The notes under the pieces were generated by a model, which did not search any database, was not told the DNA's origin, and saw only the letters and a program-made list of their open reading frames with translations. A stretch of 64,000 nucleotides of DNA from Sphingomonas sp. TDK1 (GTDB taxonomy: Bacteria; Pseudomonadota; Alphaproteobacteria; Sphingomonadales; Sphingomonadaceae): positions 1-64,000 of the forward strand of contig NZ_LXVY01000046.1 in assembly GCF_001650735.1 (NCBI RefSeq), read 5' to 3'. Position 1 is the stretch's first letter. Each line of letters begins with the position of its first letter. The position numbers were made by a program, and so were the translations under genes. Of the stretch, positions 54,857 to 63,558 are shown piece after piece.

Positions 54857-55765
54857 ATGACGGTGACCGATGCCTACCAGAACCGGTCGCAACGCTTTTT
54901 GCGCGCGCCGGCGATCTCCACACTGGATCTCGGCGTCGGCGTCCACCGCATTTCGGCGACACGGGCATGGTCCGGCACGGAAAACAATGGCTTGACCTTG
55001 CCGCATGCCCAGGAGGAAGCCTTCATGCTGTCGATCCAGCTGGTGGACTATAGCGGCGACATCCTGCTGAAGGATCGCAAGCTGTCGTTCCAGCAGCAAC
55101 GCGCGAATGAGGTTCAGCTCTACGACTATCGCCTGCCCTGGTCTGCCAATCTTCGATCGGCCTATGACTGCGTCAACTTTCACGTACCCTTGGAAGCACT
55201 CAACAGCGCGTTGCAGACGAACGAAAAGCGCCGCGTCCACACGCTACGCTACCAGGCCGGTGAGCCAATGTCGGACCCTGTGTTCGCCGCGCTTGTGCAC
55301 GCGATCCTGCCGTCCCTCCTCCGGCCGGAGGAGGCGAACCTGCTCTTCCTGTCGCATGTAAGCCTGGCACTCGCGACGCATGTCGCCGATCGGTATGGAG
55401 AGCTCGCGCTTCAGCGCGCCGCCGCCAAAAGCCGGCTCGCCCCGTGGCAGGAGCGCCGTGCGAAGGAAATGATAGACGCCAACATCGGCGGCAGCATTCC
55501 TCAGCAAGCGCTAGCGGAAGCCTGCGGGTTGTCCGCCGGCTACTTCGCGCGTGCATTTCGGGAGACGGTGGGCATGCCCCCGCACAAATGGCTGCTCGTT
55601 CGCCGAGTGGAACACGCCAAGCACCTGCTGCGTCGGCCGGACATCGGTCTGGCGGAAATCGCCGATGCTTGCGGCTTTGCCGACCAGAGTCACTTCACCC
55701 GGGTATTCTGCCGGCTGGAAGGCGCCACTCCCGCCGTTTGGCGTCGAGAGCATCGCTACGGCTGA
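54857..55765 (+). CDS. AraC-family regulator (second)
   Basis: 302 residues. An N-terminal effector domain (AFMLSIQLVDYSGDILLKD, VNFHVPLEALNSAL) and a C-terminal AraC-type double helix-turn-helix: AKEMIDANIGGSIPQQALAE, LSAGYFARAFRETVGMPPHK and EIADACGFADQSHFTRVFCR. ATG 54857 begins the conserved part; a much longer in-frame extension only shadows the previous gene. Paralogous in layout to its neighbour, so the pair may respond to related signals. Its targets could be the oxidoreductase genes starting at 56592, but this is a guess from position. Confidence 0.87.
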   Translation: MTVTDAYQNRSQRFLRAPAISTLDLGVGVHRISATRAWSGTENNGLTLPHAQEEAFMLSIQLVDYSGDILLKDRKLSFQQQRANEVQLYDYRLPWSANLRSAYDCVNFHVPLEALNSALQTNEKRRVHTLRYQAGEPMSDPVFAALVHAILPSLLRPEEANLLFLSHVSLALATHVADRYGELALQRAAAKSRLAPWQERRAKEMIDANIGGSIPQQALAEACGLSAGYFARAFRETVGMPPHKWLLVRRVEHAKHLLRRPDIGLAEIADACGFADQSHFTRVFCRLEGATPAVWRREHRYG

Positions 55766-55799
55766 TCCCGGCAGTGCCGGAAGGCGGGTCAGCCGGGAT
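55765..55799. terminator. Bidirectional terminator-like hairpin
   Basis: ATCCCGGC (55765-55772) and GCCGGGAT (55792-55799) pair perfectly over 8 bases, overlapping the stop codons of the second AraC gene and of the convergent 94-residue gene. Confidence 0.55.
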
Positions 55800-56073
55800 G
55801 GTGCTGGCGCAAGCGCTCGGCAAGACGGGCACAACCCTGCTTCAACGTTTCGAACGCCATCCGCGCTTCTCGCGACGATTCAGGATCTTGTCTGCCGGAC
55901 CAGTTTTCGAAGGCCTGCAGCGCAATGCGAATGGCCGTCGCATCCTCCAGCAACGCGTGTGCTACCGGCGCACCTGCGGGGTCGGGCGCCGCGGCACGCA
56001 GCACGGCCTGCGCGCTCGCAACGGGCCGATCGCGCGAGACCTTGCCGGGGACAAAGGATGTATGAAACTCCAT
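55789..56073 (-). CDS. Small hypothetical protein
   Basis: 94 residues from ATG 56071-56073, which follows a strong AAAGGAGGGCTG ribosome site. No signal peptide. The text includes ALLEDATAIRIALQAFENWS and AFETLKQGCARLAERLRQ, suggesting a mostly helical cytoplasmic protein. No family recognised. A longer frame to 56277 lacks a better start. Convergent with the second AraC gene. Confidence 0.6.
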   Translation of the reverse strand: MEFHTSFVPGKVSRDRPVASAQAVLRAAAPDPAGAPVAHALLEDATAIRIALQAFENWSGRQDPESSREARMAFETLKQGCARLAERLRQHHPG

Positions 56074-56591
56074 GGAACAGCCCTCCTTTCTTTGTCGACT
56101 TTCTGTCGCGCCCGGGGCCACCATGTCCTGAAAGATCCGATTGTTTTCGAAGAATTCCGACGCGTTCACGGGCCTGATACGGGTTGACGGGCCTGATCGG
56201 CCTCGCTGCCGGCTACCATGCGGTAGCTCCTGGGGGGCATGGGCACCGCTTTCCCTTACCGCCAGCCGGCCTGACAAGGAGGATGGGCGACCTTCTCGCG
56301 CCCGTGTAGGAGCACGAAGCGGCCGTTTTCAAAACGGCACGCTCGGCTTTGTCGCGTTGGAAGGGGCGGCCTGGGGCTGTCTGGGAACAGGTATCGGCCT
56401 GGAAAGCCCCCATTTCGCGGTAGTTGCCGACGCGACCGGCCCCCACGCACATTGGCGTCGAGGATCTGGCCGACGGAGACGCGGCTACCTCGAAAGATGC
56501 GTTCGAATCGTTCAAAGCGACACGCAATTGCGCAAGCAAGTACACCCCGCGAGGGGCATATCCCCATGGACGCTTTCCGGGGATCACGTTC
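56074..56591. other. Intergenic region upstream of the oxidoreductase operon
   Basis: No recognisable gene. It must contain promoters for the small minus-strand gene and the plus-strand oxidoreductase operon. A direct repeat GGGCCTGAT occurs twice near 56170-56200. Nothing else stands out. Confidence 0.4.
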
Positions 56592-57896
56592 ATGGTAATC
56601 CTTCACCGTGTCACGCGCAGCAGATTGCGGTGGGTGATGGCGCTGCTGCTGCTCGGGCTGACCGGCGCGCTGATCGCGCTGGCACTCAGCTGGCGCCCGG
56701 GAATCGCACCGATCACGCCGCCTGCCCCGAACAGCTTTGCACCGGCGCAGGTCGCGCGCGGCGCGATGCTCGCCAAGCTCGGTGACTGTGCTGTCTGCCA
56801 CACGCGCGACGGCGGCGTGCCGCTCGCCGGCGGCCGCGCCCTCGCGACGCCGTTCGGCACGCTGTACTCGGATAACCTCACACCCGATCCGGAAACCGGC
56901 ATCGGGACCTGGTCGGCCAGCGCGTTTCGCCGAGCCATGAAGGACGGCGTCAGCCGCACCGGCGCCCATCTGTACCCCGCCCTTCCCTACGAGCACTTCA
57001 CCCACGTCCGCGATGCGGACCTCGACGCGATCTACGCCTTCCTGATGACGCGCCGCCCGGTCCACGAGGCGGCGCCCGCCAACCGGCTGATCTTCCCGCT
57101 CGGCTTTCGCCCGCTGCTCGCCGGGTGGAAGCTGCTGTTCCTCCACCGCGGAGAAACGCCGATCGACCCCAGCCGCTCCGCCGCGTGGAATCGCGGCGCC
57201 TATATCGTCGAGGGTCTTGGCCATTGCGGCGGCTGCCACACTCCGCGCAACCTCGCGGGCGGCGAGATCCGCTCCCGGGCCTATGCCGGCGGCATTGCCG
57301 AAGGTTGGCGGGCGCCGGCGCTCAACGCCGCCAATCCCGCCGCGCGGAAATGGACGCAGGACGCCCTCGTCACCTATCTGCGCACCGGCATCTCGCCCGA
57401 TCACAGTGCCGCGGCCGGCCCGATGGGTCCGGTCGTGGAAAGCCTCTCCCAGGTGCCGGAAAGCGAGGTGCGCGCGATCGCCGCCTATATCGCCTCGAAG
57501 ATGGGCGGCGGCACCGCGCCCGCGCAGACCCGGTTGCCCGACCATGCCGAGGCCGCCGCCCGCCGCTTCCCGGAAGGCGCGGCGCTGTTCGCCGGCGCCT
57601 GTGCCGGATGCCATGGCCCGGGCGCACCCATGATGGGACAGGACCGTCCCACCCTCGCGCTCGCCACCACGGTGCGCGACGGCGACGCGACCAACGCCGC
57701 GCAGGCCGTGCTGCAGGGCATCGAGCCCCCGGTCGCCGACCGCGGCCCGAAGATGCCCGGCTTCGCCGATGCCCTGACCAACGAACAGATCGCCGCGGTG
57801 CTCGGCTATCTTCGCGCCCGCTACACCGATCAGCCCGACTGGAAGAAGCTGCCCGCCACCGTCGCGAAGGCACGCAAGGAAGGTGCCCAGCCATGA
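56592..57896 (+). CDS. Triheme membrane-bound cytochrome c
   Basis: 434 residues. An N-terminal hydrophobic segment (WVMALLLLGLTGALIALALS) anchors or exports it. Three haem-binding sites are visible: CAVCH, CGGCH and CAGCH. The layout equals the cytochrome subunits of membrane alcohol, gluconate and aldehyde dehydrogenases that pass electrons to the respiratory chain. ATG 56592 has GGGGATC upstream; an in-frame extension upstream is not needed. Its stop overlaps the iron-sulfur subunit start by 4 bases, so it is the electron acceptor of the molybdenum hydroxylase encoded next. Confidence 0.9.
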   Translation: MVILHRVTRSRLRWVMALLLLGLTGALIALALSWRPGIAPITPPAPNSFAPAQVARGAMLAKLGDCAVCHTRDGGVPLAGGRALATPFGTLYSDNLTPDPETGIGTWSASAFRRAMKDGVSRTGAHLYPALPYEHFTHVRDADLDAIYAFLMTRRPVHEAAPANRLIFPLGFRPLLAGWKLLFLHRGETPIDPSRSAAWNRGAYIVEGLGHCGGCHTPRNLAGGEIRSRAYAGGIAEGWRAPALNAANPAARKWTQDALVTYLRTGISPDHSAAAGPMGPVVESLSQVPESEVRAIAAYIASKMGGGTAPAQTRLPDHAEAAARRFPEGAALFAGACAGCHGPGAPMMGQDRPTLALATTVRDGDATNAAQAVLQGIEPPVADRGPKMPGFADALTNEQIAAVLGYLRARYTDQPDWKKLPATVAKARKEGAQP

Positions 57897-58369
57897 GCCT
57901 CGCCATCACCGTGAACGGCGCTCGACATCAGGTCGATGCGAGCCCGGAAACGCCGCTGCTTTACGTGCTGCGGGACAATCTCGGCCTCAACGGCCCGAAA
58001 TATGGGTGCGGTCTGGGCCAGTGCGGGGCCTGCACCGTCCAGCTCGACGGCAAGGCGATCTTCGCCTGCGTAACCCCGGTCGGCGCCGTCGGCGATCGTC
58101 CGGTGCGCACGGTGGAAGGTCTGGGAAGCTCCGATCGGATGAGCCCACTGCAGCAGGCATTCCGCGACGAGCAGGCGGCACAATGCGGCTATTGCATCGC
58201 CGGCATGATCATGCGCGCCCAGGCACTTCTCGACGCCGATCCGCACCCGACCGAGCAGAAGATCCGCGCGCACATGCAAACCAATCTCTGCCGCTGCGGC
58301 ACCCATATGCGCATCCTGCGCGCCATTCGCCGGGTGGCGGGCATCGCCGGTGACGGAGCGGCCGCATGA
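57893..58369 (+). CDS. [2Fe-2S] subunit of a molybdenum hydroxylase
   Basis: 158 residues. A plant-type ferredoxin domain binds the first cluster (YGCGLGQCGACTVQLDGKAI plus a later Cys), and a helical domain binds the second (AAQCGYCIAGM, TNLCRCGTHMRILRAI). The length equals the small subunits of isoquinoline 1-oxidoreductase, nicotinate hydroxylase NicA and related enzymes. No signal peptide; such subunits are co-exported with the Tat-carrying partner or remain cytoplasmic. The start overlaps the cytochrome stop and the stop overlaps the large subunit (ATGA both times). Confidence 0.92.
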   Translation: MSLAITVNGARHQVDASPETPLLYVLRDNLGLNGPKYGCGLGQCGACTVQLDGKAIFACVTPVGAVGDRPVRTVEGLGSSDRMSPLQQAFRDEQAAQCGYCIAGMIMRAQALLDADPHPTEQKIRAHMQTNLCRCGTHMRILRAIRRVAGIAGDGAAA

Positions 58370-60603
58370 CTGCGACCAGACGCCAGTTGCTGGCTGGTGG
58401 CGGCCTGCTCGTCGCCTTCAGCATGGCAGGCCATGGACTTGCCCAGCTTGCGGGCGGCGGCGAAGGGGGGGCTGCGCCCCCGCCGGTCCGCCCGGACCTA
58501 CCCGGCAGCCTGAAGAATCATCCGGTGCTCGACAGCTGGGTGCACGTCCCACCCGAGGGCCGGATCACCGTCTTCTCCGGTAAGGCCGAACTCGGCCAGG
58601 GCATTCGCACCGCGCTGCTGCAGGTCGCGGCGGAAGAGCTGGACGTGCCACCTTCCGCGATCGACCTCGTCACCGCCGATACCGGCCGTACGCCCGACGA
58701 GGGGCTCACGGCCGGCAGCCATTCGATGCAGGATGGCGGCACGGCGATCCTCAATGCCTGCGCCAATGTCCGCATGTTGCTCACCCGCGCCGCGGCCAGG
58801 CGCTGGGGCGTCAAACCGGAGAGCCTCTCGACCAATGGCAAGGCGCAGGTGGTCGCGCCCGATGGTCGCAGTCTGGGCTATGGCGTGCTGGCGGCGGCGC
58901 TCTTGCTGCATGTCGAGGCGGTGCCGAACGCACCACGCCGCGATCCGCGCCGCTATCGCACGCTGGGCCGCGACCTGCCCCGCGTCGACATTCCGGCGAA
59001 GCTGACCGGCGGTGCCGCCTATGTGCAGGACCTGCGCCTGCCCGGCATGCTGCATGCCCGCGTCGTGCGCGGCCCGAGCTACGGCACGCGCCTGGCCGCG
59101 CCGCAGGCCGAGCGCGCGCGCAGGATGCCCGGTGTGGTCGCAGTGATCCAGAACGGGCAATTCCTCGCCGTGGTGGCGGAACGGGAATGGCAAGCGATCC
59201 AGGCGATGCGCGTCGCCCAGGACAGCGACTATATCCGCGACAAGCCGCCACTGCCCGTCGACGACGGGCCGCATCGCCTGGAGAAGCTGCCCGCACGCGA
59301 GATCAGCGTGCTGAATACACACGATGGCGCCAGACCGGTGTGGAAGACGGTGCGCGGCAGCTTCAGCCGGCCCTGGTACAGCCATGGCTCGATCGGCCCG
59401 TCCTGCGCCGTGGCGCTTGCCGAGGGGGGCGGCCTTACCCTCTGGTCGCATAGCCAGGGCGTGTTCGACATGCACCGCGCGGTCGCGGAGCTGGTCGGCC
59501 TGCCGCCCGAGAAGGTGCGCTGCATCCATACGCCCTCCGCCGGCTGCTACGGCCAGAACGGTGCCGACGACGTCACCGCCGAGGCCGGGCTGATCGCGAT
59601 GGCGCTGCCCGGCCGCCCGATCCGGCTCCAATGGATGCGCGAGCAGGAATTCGGCTGGGAACCCTGCGGCTGCGGCATGGTGACACGGGTCGAGGCGGCG
59701 ATCGGGCCGGACAAGCGGATCGCGCACTGGAACTATGAGGTGTGGAGCAATTCGCACAACAACCGCCCCGTCGGCGCCGGCGGCTATGCCGTGGCGCAGG
59801 AGATCCGCCCGGGCTTTCCCGCCCCGGAACCCAAGCCGATCCCGATGCCCGAAGGCGACGGCGACCGGAACGCAAACCCGCTCTACGTCTTCCCCAACAT
59901 GAACGTGCGCTATCATTTCGTGCCCGAGATGCCGCTCCGCGTGTCGGCGCTGCGCTCGCTCGGGGCCCACCTCAACATCTTCACGATCGAAAGCGTGCTC
60001 GACGAGCTCGCGCTGGCCGGCGGCGTCGACCCCCTCGCCTTTCGTCTCGCGCACATGGAGGACGCGCGCGCACGCGCCGTGATGATCGAGGCGACGAAAC
60101 GGTTCGGCTGGAAGACGCGCCCGCGCGGCGACGGCCGTCGCGGCTGCGGGATGGCCTTTGCCCGCTACAAGAATATCGGCGCCTATTGCGCCATCGCGAT
60201 GGAAATAGAGGTCGAGCATGAAACCGGGGCGATCACCGTGCACCGCGTGCAGGCCGCAGTCGATGCCGGCCAGCCCGCCTCCCCCGACGGGATCCGCAAC
60301 CAGGTGGAAGGCGGCATCCTCCAGTCGCTGAGCTGGGCAACGCGCGAAGCGGTGACCTACGACGCCAGCCGCCGTACCAGCTTCGACTGGGGCAGCTACC
60401 CGATCCTGCGCTTCGAGGAGGTGCCCGGGTCGGTGGCCGTGCACGTCATGGATCGGCCCGGCGATCCCTTTCTCGGCGCGGGCGAGACGGCGCAGGGCCC
60501 AACCTCCGCCGCCCTCGCCAATGCGATCGCCGACGCGACCGGCGCGCGGCTGCGCGACATGCCGCTCACCCCCGCGGTGGTGAAAGCGGCCATCGGCGTG
60601 TGA
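58366..60603 (+). CDS. Molybdopterin-binding large subunit of an isoquinoline/nicotinate-type hydroxylase
   Basis: 745 residues. The N-terminus has a twin-arginine signal (TRRQLLAGGGLLVAFSMAG), suggesting Tat export. A xanthine-dehydrogenase-like fold follows: HVPPEGRITVFSGKAELGQG, GGAAYVQDLRLPGMLHARVV, AGCYGQNGADDVTAEAG and the catalytic Glu in FLGAGETAQGPTSAALANAI. This matches the one-chain large subunits such as IorB and the molybdopterin part of NicB. It would hydroxylate an N-heteroaromatic ring or oxidise an aldehyde using water, with electrons going through the iron-sulfur subunit to the cytochrome. Substrate not resolved. Confidence 0.9.
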   Translation: MTATRRQLLAGGGLLVAFSMAGHGLAQLAGGGEGGAAPPPVRPDLPGSLKNHPVLDSWVHVPPEGRITVFSGKAELGQGIRTALLQVAAEELDVPPSAIDLVTADTGRTPDEGLTAGSHSMQDGGTAILNACANVRMLLTRAAARRWGVKPESLSTNGKAQVVAPDGRSLGYGVLAAALLLHVEAVPNAPRRDPRRYRTLGRDLPRVDIPAKLTGGAAYVQDLRLPGMLHARVVRGPSYGTRLAAPQAERARRMPGVVAVIQNGQFLAVVAEREWQAIQAMRVAQDSDYIRDKPPLPVDDGPHRLEKLPAREISVLNTHDGARPVWKTVRGSFSRPWYSHGSIGPSCAVALAEGGGLTLWSHSQGVFDMHRAVAELVGLPPEKVRCIHTPSAGCYGQNGADDVTAEAGLIAMALPGRPIRLQWMREQEFGWEPCGCGMVTRVEAAIGPDKRIAHWNYEVWSNSHNNRPVGAGGYAVAQEIRPGFPAPEPKPIPMPEGDGDRNANPLYVFPNMNVRYHFVPEMPLRVSALRSLGAHLNIFTIESVLDELALAGGVDPLAFRLAHMEDARARAVMIEATKRFGWKTRPRGDGRRGCGMAFARYKNIGAYCAIAMEIEVEHETGAITVHRVQAAVDAGQPASPDGIRNQVEGGILQSLSWATREAVTYDASRRTSFDWGSYPILRFEEVPGSVAVHVMDRPGDPFLGAGETAQGPTSAALANAIADATGARLRDMPLTPAVVKAAIGV

Positions 60604-60729
60604 GGTCGCGCGCTTCGTGCCGAGGCGGGCGCGCTGATCGCGCATCGCCGCGGATCGGATGCTGGGGGTGGGTCTCGGTCGGATATCGGCGCCCTGCCTT
60701 CAGCCTGAATTTCAGACGAGGAACGAGAC

Positions 60730-61410
60730 ATGGGCATCAAGGCACATACCCACACCATCATCGTGGTTTCCGATACGATCTGCCCGTGGTGCTTCATCGG
60801 CAAGCGAAAGCTCGAAGCGGCACTGCAAATCGTGGCCGACCGGGGCTTCGACTTCGACGTCGAGTGGCGCCCCTATCAACTCAACCCCGACATGCCGGAC
60901 AAGGGCATGGATCGCAGGGAATATCGTGCCGCGAAGTTCGGCAGCATCGCCACCAGCGACGAGATGGACGCGCGCGTGAAAGAAGCGGGTGTCGAGTTCG
61001 GCATCGACTTCCACTTCGACCGTATCGCCCGCACGCCTAATACGCTGGCGTCCCATGTCTTGATCGCGGATGCACGCCGCGCCGGCGGCACGAGCCTGCA
61101 GTCGCAGGTCGTCGAGCTGCTGTTCCAGGCCTATTTCACCGAAGGCCGAGACATCGGCCGCAGCGAGGTTTTGCAAGAGATCGCATTCGCTGCCGGGTTT
61201 GTTCACGGCCCTTCAGTCAGCGCCGAACTTTGGGAGCTGGTGGAGCAGGAGGCGGAGAGCGCGAGGCGCTCCGGGGTGCGCGCTGTACCGACCTTCCTGC
61301 TCGACGACCACCTCCTCTTCGCCGGCGCGCAACCGGTGCAGGCAATCGCGCTGGCGCTCCTTCGCGCGACGGAACGCCGCGACCCTTCCCAGATGGCTGC
61401 AGCACGGTGA
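60730..61410 (+). CDS. DsbA/FrnE-type thioredoxin-fold oxidoreductase
   Basis: 226 residues, no signal peptide. The active site CPWC lies in VVSDTICPWCFIGKRKLEAA, the cis-Pro is in RAVPTFLLDDHLLF, and the inserted helical domain carries EGRDIGRSEVLQEIA. FrnE-type proteins are cytoplasmic disulfide enzymes; relatives include 2-hydroxychromene-2-carboxylate isomerases, which lack the CxxC. Its stop overlaps the GTG of the flavin monooxygenase, so the two are coupled. It may protect or help mature the neighbouring oxidoreductases. Confidence 0.85.
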   Translation: MGIKAHTHTIIVVSDTICPWCFIGKRKLEAALQIVADRGFDFDVEWRPYQLNPDMPDKGMDRREYRAAKFGSIATSDEMDARVKEAGVEFGIDFHFDRIARTPNTLASHVLIADARRAGGTSLQSQVVELLFQAYFTEGRDIGRSEVLQEIAFAAGFVHGPSVSAELWELVEQEAESARRSGVRAVPTFLLDDHLLFAGAQPVQAIALALLRATERRDPSQMAAAR

Positions 61411-62552
61411 TCGGCGCTCTCCCATCTGCCGAGGCGCCCCTTCGCGTCGTCGTCTCCGGCGGTTCGATCTCAGGGCTCGGCACCGGCCTCGCGCTTCATC
61501 GCGCGGGCATCGACGTACATGTCTTCGAGCAAGACGGCGGCGCAATGCACTCGGCTGGCGCCGGCCTCGTGGTTCAGCCAGAGCTCGCAGCCTTGTTCCA
61601 TCCCTCCGACGGCGCGCATCTGCCGACGACAAGCTGTCGCGGCCGCAGGACACTCGGCTTCGACGGCGAATTCGGCGCGCTGCAGCGGATGCCACAGCAG
61701 TTCACGAGCTGGGCCGCAGTGCATGCCACCTTGATGAAGCTGTTCCCCGGGGAGCGCTATCACCGCGGCGCAACCGTCGAACGATCCACGCGCAACGAGC
61801 AGGGGCTTCAGATCGATATCGGTGGCGTTGGTGCCGTTGCCGCCGACCTGCTCGTCGCCGCGGACGGCGCACAGTCCCCGCTGCGGCGCAGGCTTTTGCC
61901 GGATCTGAACCCGCATTATGCCGGATATGTCGCATGGCGGGGCACGGTACCCGAACGTGACATGCCGCAAGACATCACCGACACGTTTGCGGATGTCTTC
62001 ACCTTTGGCGATGCCCGATCCGGGGGGCATGCCCTCGCCTATTTCATCCCGGGGGAGAATCTGGAGACCACGCCCGGCGAGCGGCAGATGAACTGGGTGT
62101 GGTATGTCGGCGCAAACGCGGCAGAGCGAGACGACCTGCTCGTCACCCGCGACGGGATTCAGCGCCGCGCGTCGCTCCGTCGCGGGATGGCGCGCCAAAG
62201 CGTCATCACAGAACTGAAAGCGCGCGCGATCGCCGACCTCCATCCGATGTTCGCGCGGCTGATTACGCTGACTGCCGAACCGTTCCTGCAGGCGATCGTA
62301 GACTTCGCAGCGCCGCGAACCGTTTTCGGGCGGACCGTACTGATCGGAGATGCGGCCTCCATCGTACGCCCACATACCGCAGGCGGGGCCGCCAAGGCTG
62401 CGCGAGATGCGCAAGCGCTTGCCGACGCCCTGGTCGCGCCCAGGTCCATGATCGACCAGCGCCTGGACCGTTTTCAGCGTGAGCAGCTGCACTATGGTCA
62501 GACCCTGCTCGAATATGGCGTGCAACTCGGGCGACGCTGGGCGAGGTTATGA
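61407..62552 (+). CDS. FAD-dependent monooxygenase related to 2,6-dihydroxypyridine 3-hydroxylase
   Basis: 381 residues from GTG 61407, overlapping the previous stop by 4 bases. Rossmann motif VVSGGSISGLGTGLALHRAG, then HVFEQDG, SAGAGLVVQPELAAL, LLVAADGAQSPLRRRLLPDL and the second FAD motif GRTVLIGDAASIVRPHTAGG. HYAGYVAWRGTVPE, FTFGDARSGGHALAYFIPG and NWVWYVGA match features I remember from the 2,6-dihydroxypyridine hydroxylase of nicotine degraders. It would hydroxylate a hydroxylated aromatic or pyridine ring with NAD(P)H and oxygen. The exact substrate is inferred. Confidence 0.83.
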   Translation: MIGALPSAEAPLRVVVSGGSISGLGTGLALHRAGIDVHVFEQDGGAMHSAGAGLVVQPELAALFHPSDGAHLPTTSCRGRRTLGFDGEFGALQRMPQQFTSWAAVHATLMKLFPGERYHRGATVERSTRNEQGLQIDIGGVGAVAADLLVAADGAQSPLRRRLLPDLNPHYAGYVAWRGTVPERDMPQDITDTFADVFTFGDARSGGHALAYFIPGENLETTPGERQMNWVWYVGANAAERDDLLVTRDGIQRRASLRRGMARQSVITELKARAIADLHPMFARLITLTAEPFLQAIVDFAAPRTVFGRTVLIGDAASIVRPHTAGGAAKAARDAQALADALVAPRSMIDQRLDRFQREQLHYGQTLLEYGVQLGRRWARL

Positions 62553-62664
62553 CCCAATCCAGGATCACTGCCCCGGAATAGCCCATTTGCACTTCAGTAT
62601 TATAGCGGCACCCCCAGCAAAGAGGGCAATCACGGCAGCAGACCTTAGTAACGGGAGCTTCAAA

Positions 62665-63321
62665 ATGGACGCAGGGATCAATGCCCGGGCCGAGGCCTCG
62701 CGGCGCGCGACGATCTTACCTCCCATGCGGGTTCCCACGGTCGCGGACGAGGCGAACCACAGGATCGCGAACAATTTGCAGGTGCTGTTGAGTCTTGTTG
62801 CTGCCGAAGCGCGCGAGACGGAAGACGCCGCCGGGAGGGAAGCGCTCGAACGTACGGTGAATCGGCTCTGCGCGATTGCGAGCGTGCATCGTCACCTCCA
62901 CGTTGCCGAGACGGACGATAGCATCGATCTCAGCGACTATCTGCACGAGCTTTGCGCGCACCTGCAGGCGAGCCTGCCGCAACATCGAACGCTTCTCGTG
63001 TCCTTGGACCAGGTGGAGGTATCCGCCGAAACTGCGGCGTCGCTTGGGATGCTGGCGGTCGAACTCATCATCAACGCCTGCAAGCATGCCTATCCTGCCG
63101 ATTGCCCCGGCGCGGTGGCGCTTTCCCTTTCAACCCTTGCAGGCCAAGCCCGGCTGACCATCGAGGATAAAGGCCGCGGTCGGCCGCGCGTGGCGGCGCA
63201 ACGCGGATTGGGCTCGCTGCTGATCGACGCTACGGTGAAGCGCCTCAACGCGATCGCCGTCTGGGAGCAGGCAAGCCCCGGCACCCGGTTCAATCTTTAC
63301 CTGAACCTTCACCCGCAATGA
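62665..63321 (+). CDS. Small sensor histidine kinase (HisKA_2 type)
   Basis: 218 residues. The phosphorylated histidine lies in DEANHRIANNLQVLLSLVAA, the pattern of the HisKA_2/HWE-like kinases common in sphingomonads. The ATP domain has GMLAVELIINACKHAYP (N-box), TIEDKGRGRP and GLGSLLIDATVKRLNA. There is no sensor or membrane domain, so it probably receives signals from a partner, as in the general stress response. ATG 62665 follows GGGAGCTTCAAA. Separated from the monooxygenase by 112 bases and probably independent of it. Confidence 0.85.
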   Translation: MDAGINARAEASRRATILPPMRVPTVADEANHRIANNLQVLLSLVAAEARETEDAAGREALERTVNRLCAIASVHRHLHVAETDDSIDLSDYLHELCAHLQASLPQHRTLLVSLDQVEVSAETAASLGMLAVELIINACKHAYPADCPGAVALSLSTLAGQARLTIEDKGRGRPRVAAQRGLGSLLIDATVKRLNAIAVWEQASPGTRFNLYLNLHPQ

Positions 63322-63558
63322 GCGATCGACTTGTTTTTGCGGGATCCCGCCCATCTGGCCGCCGGCACTTGGGCCCGCGGCCGGCGCATTGCGACAAACG
63401 GATCGATCGTGCCGCACGGTCTCAAGCCTGCAACTGCCAGCCACCCACCCCTTGGACTGCGCCCGAGATGCCTGACGCGGTCAAGCCGACACGAATGCCA
63501 TCAAAGCGATCGTTTCGGCGCTAAGAATGAACTGTCGCTCGCGTTGATCCGGACCGAT

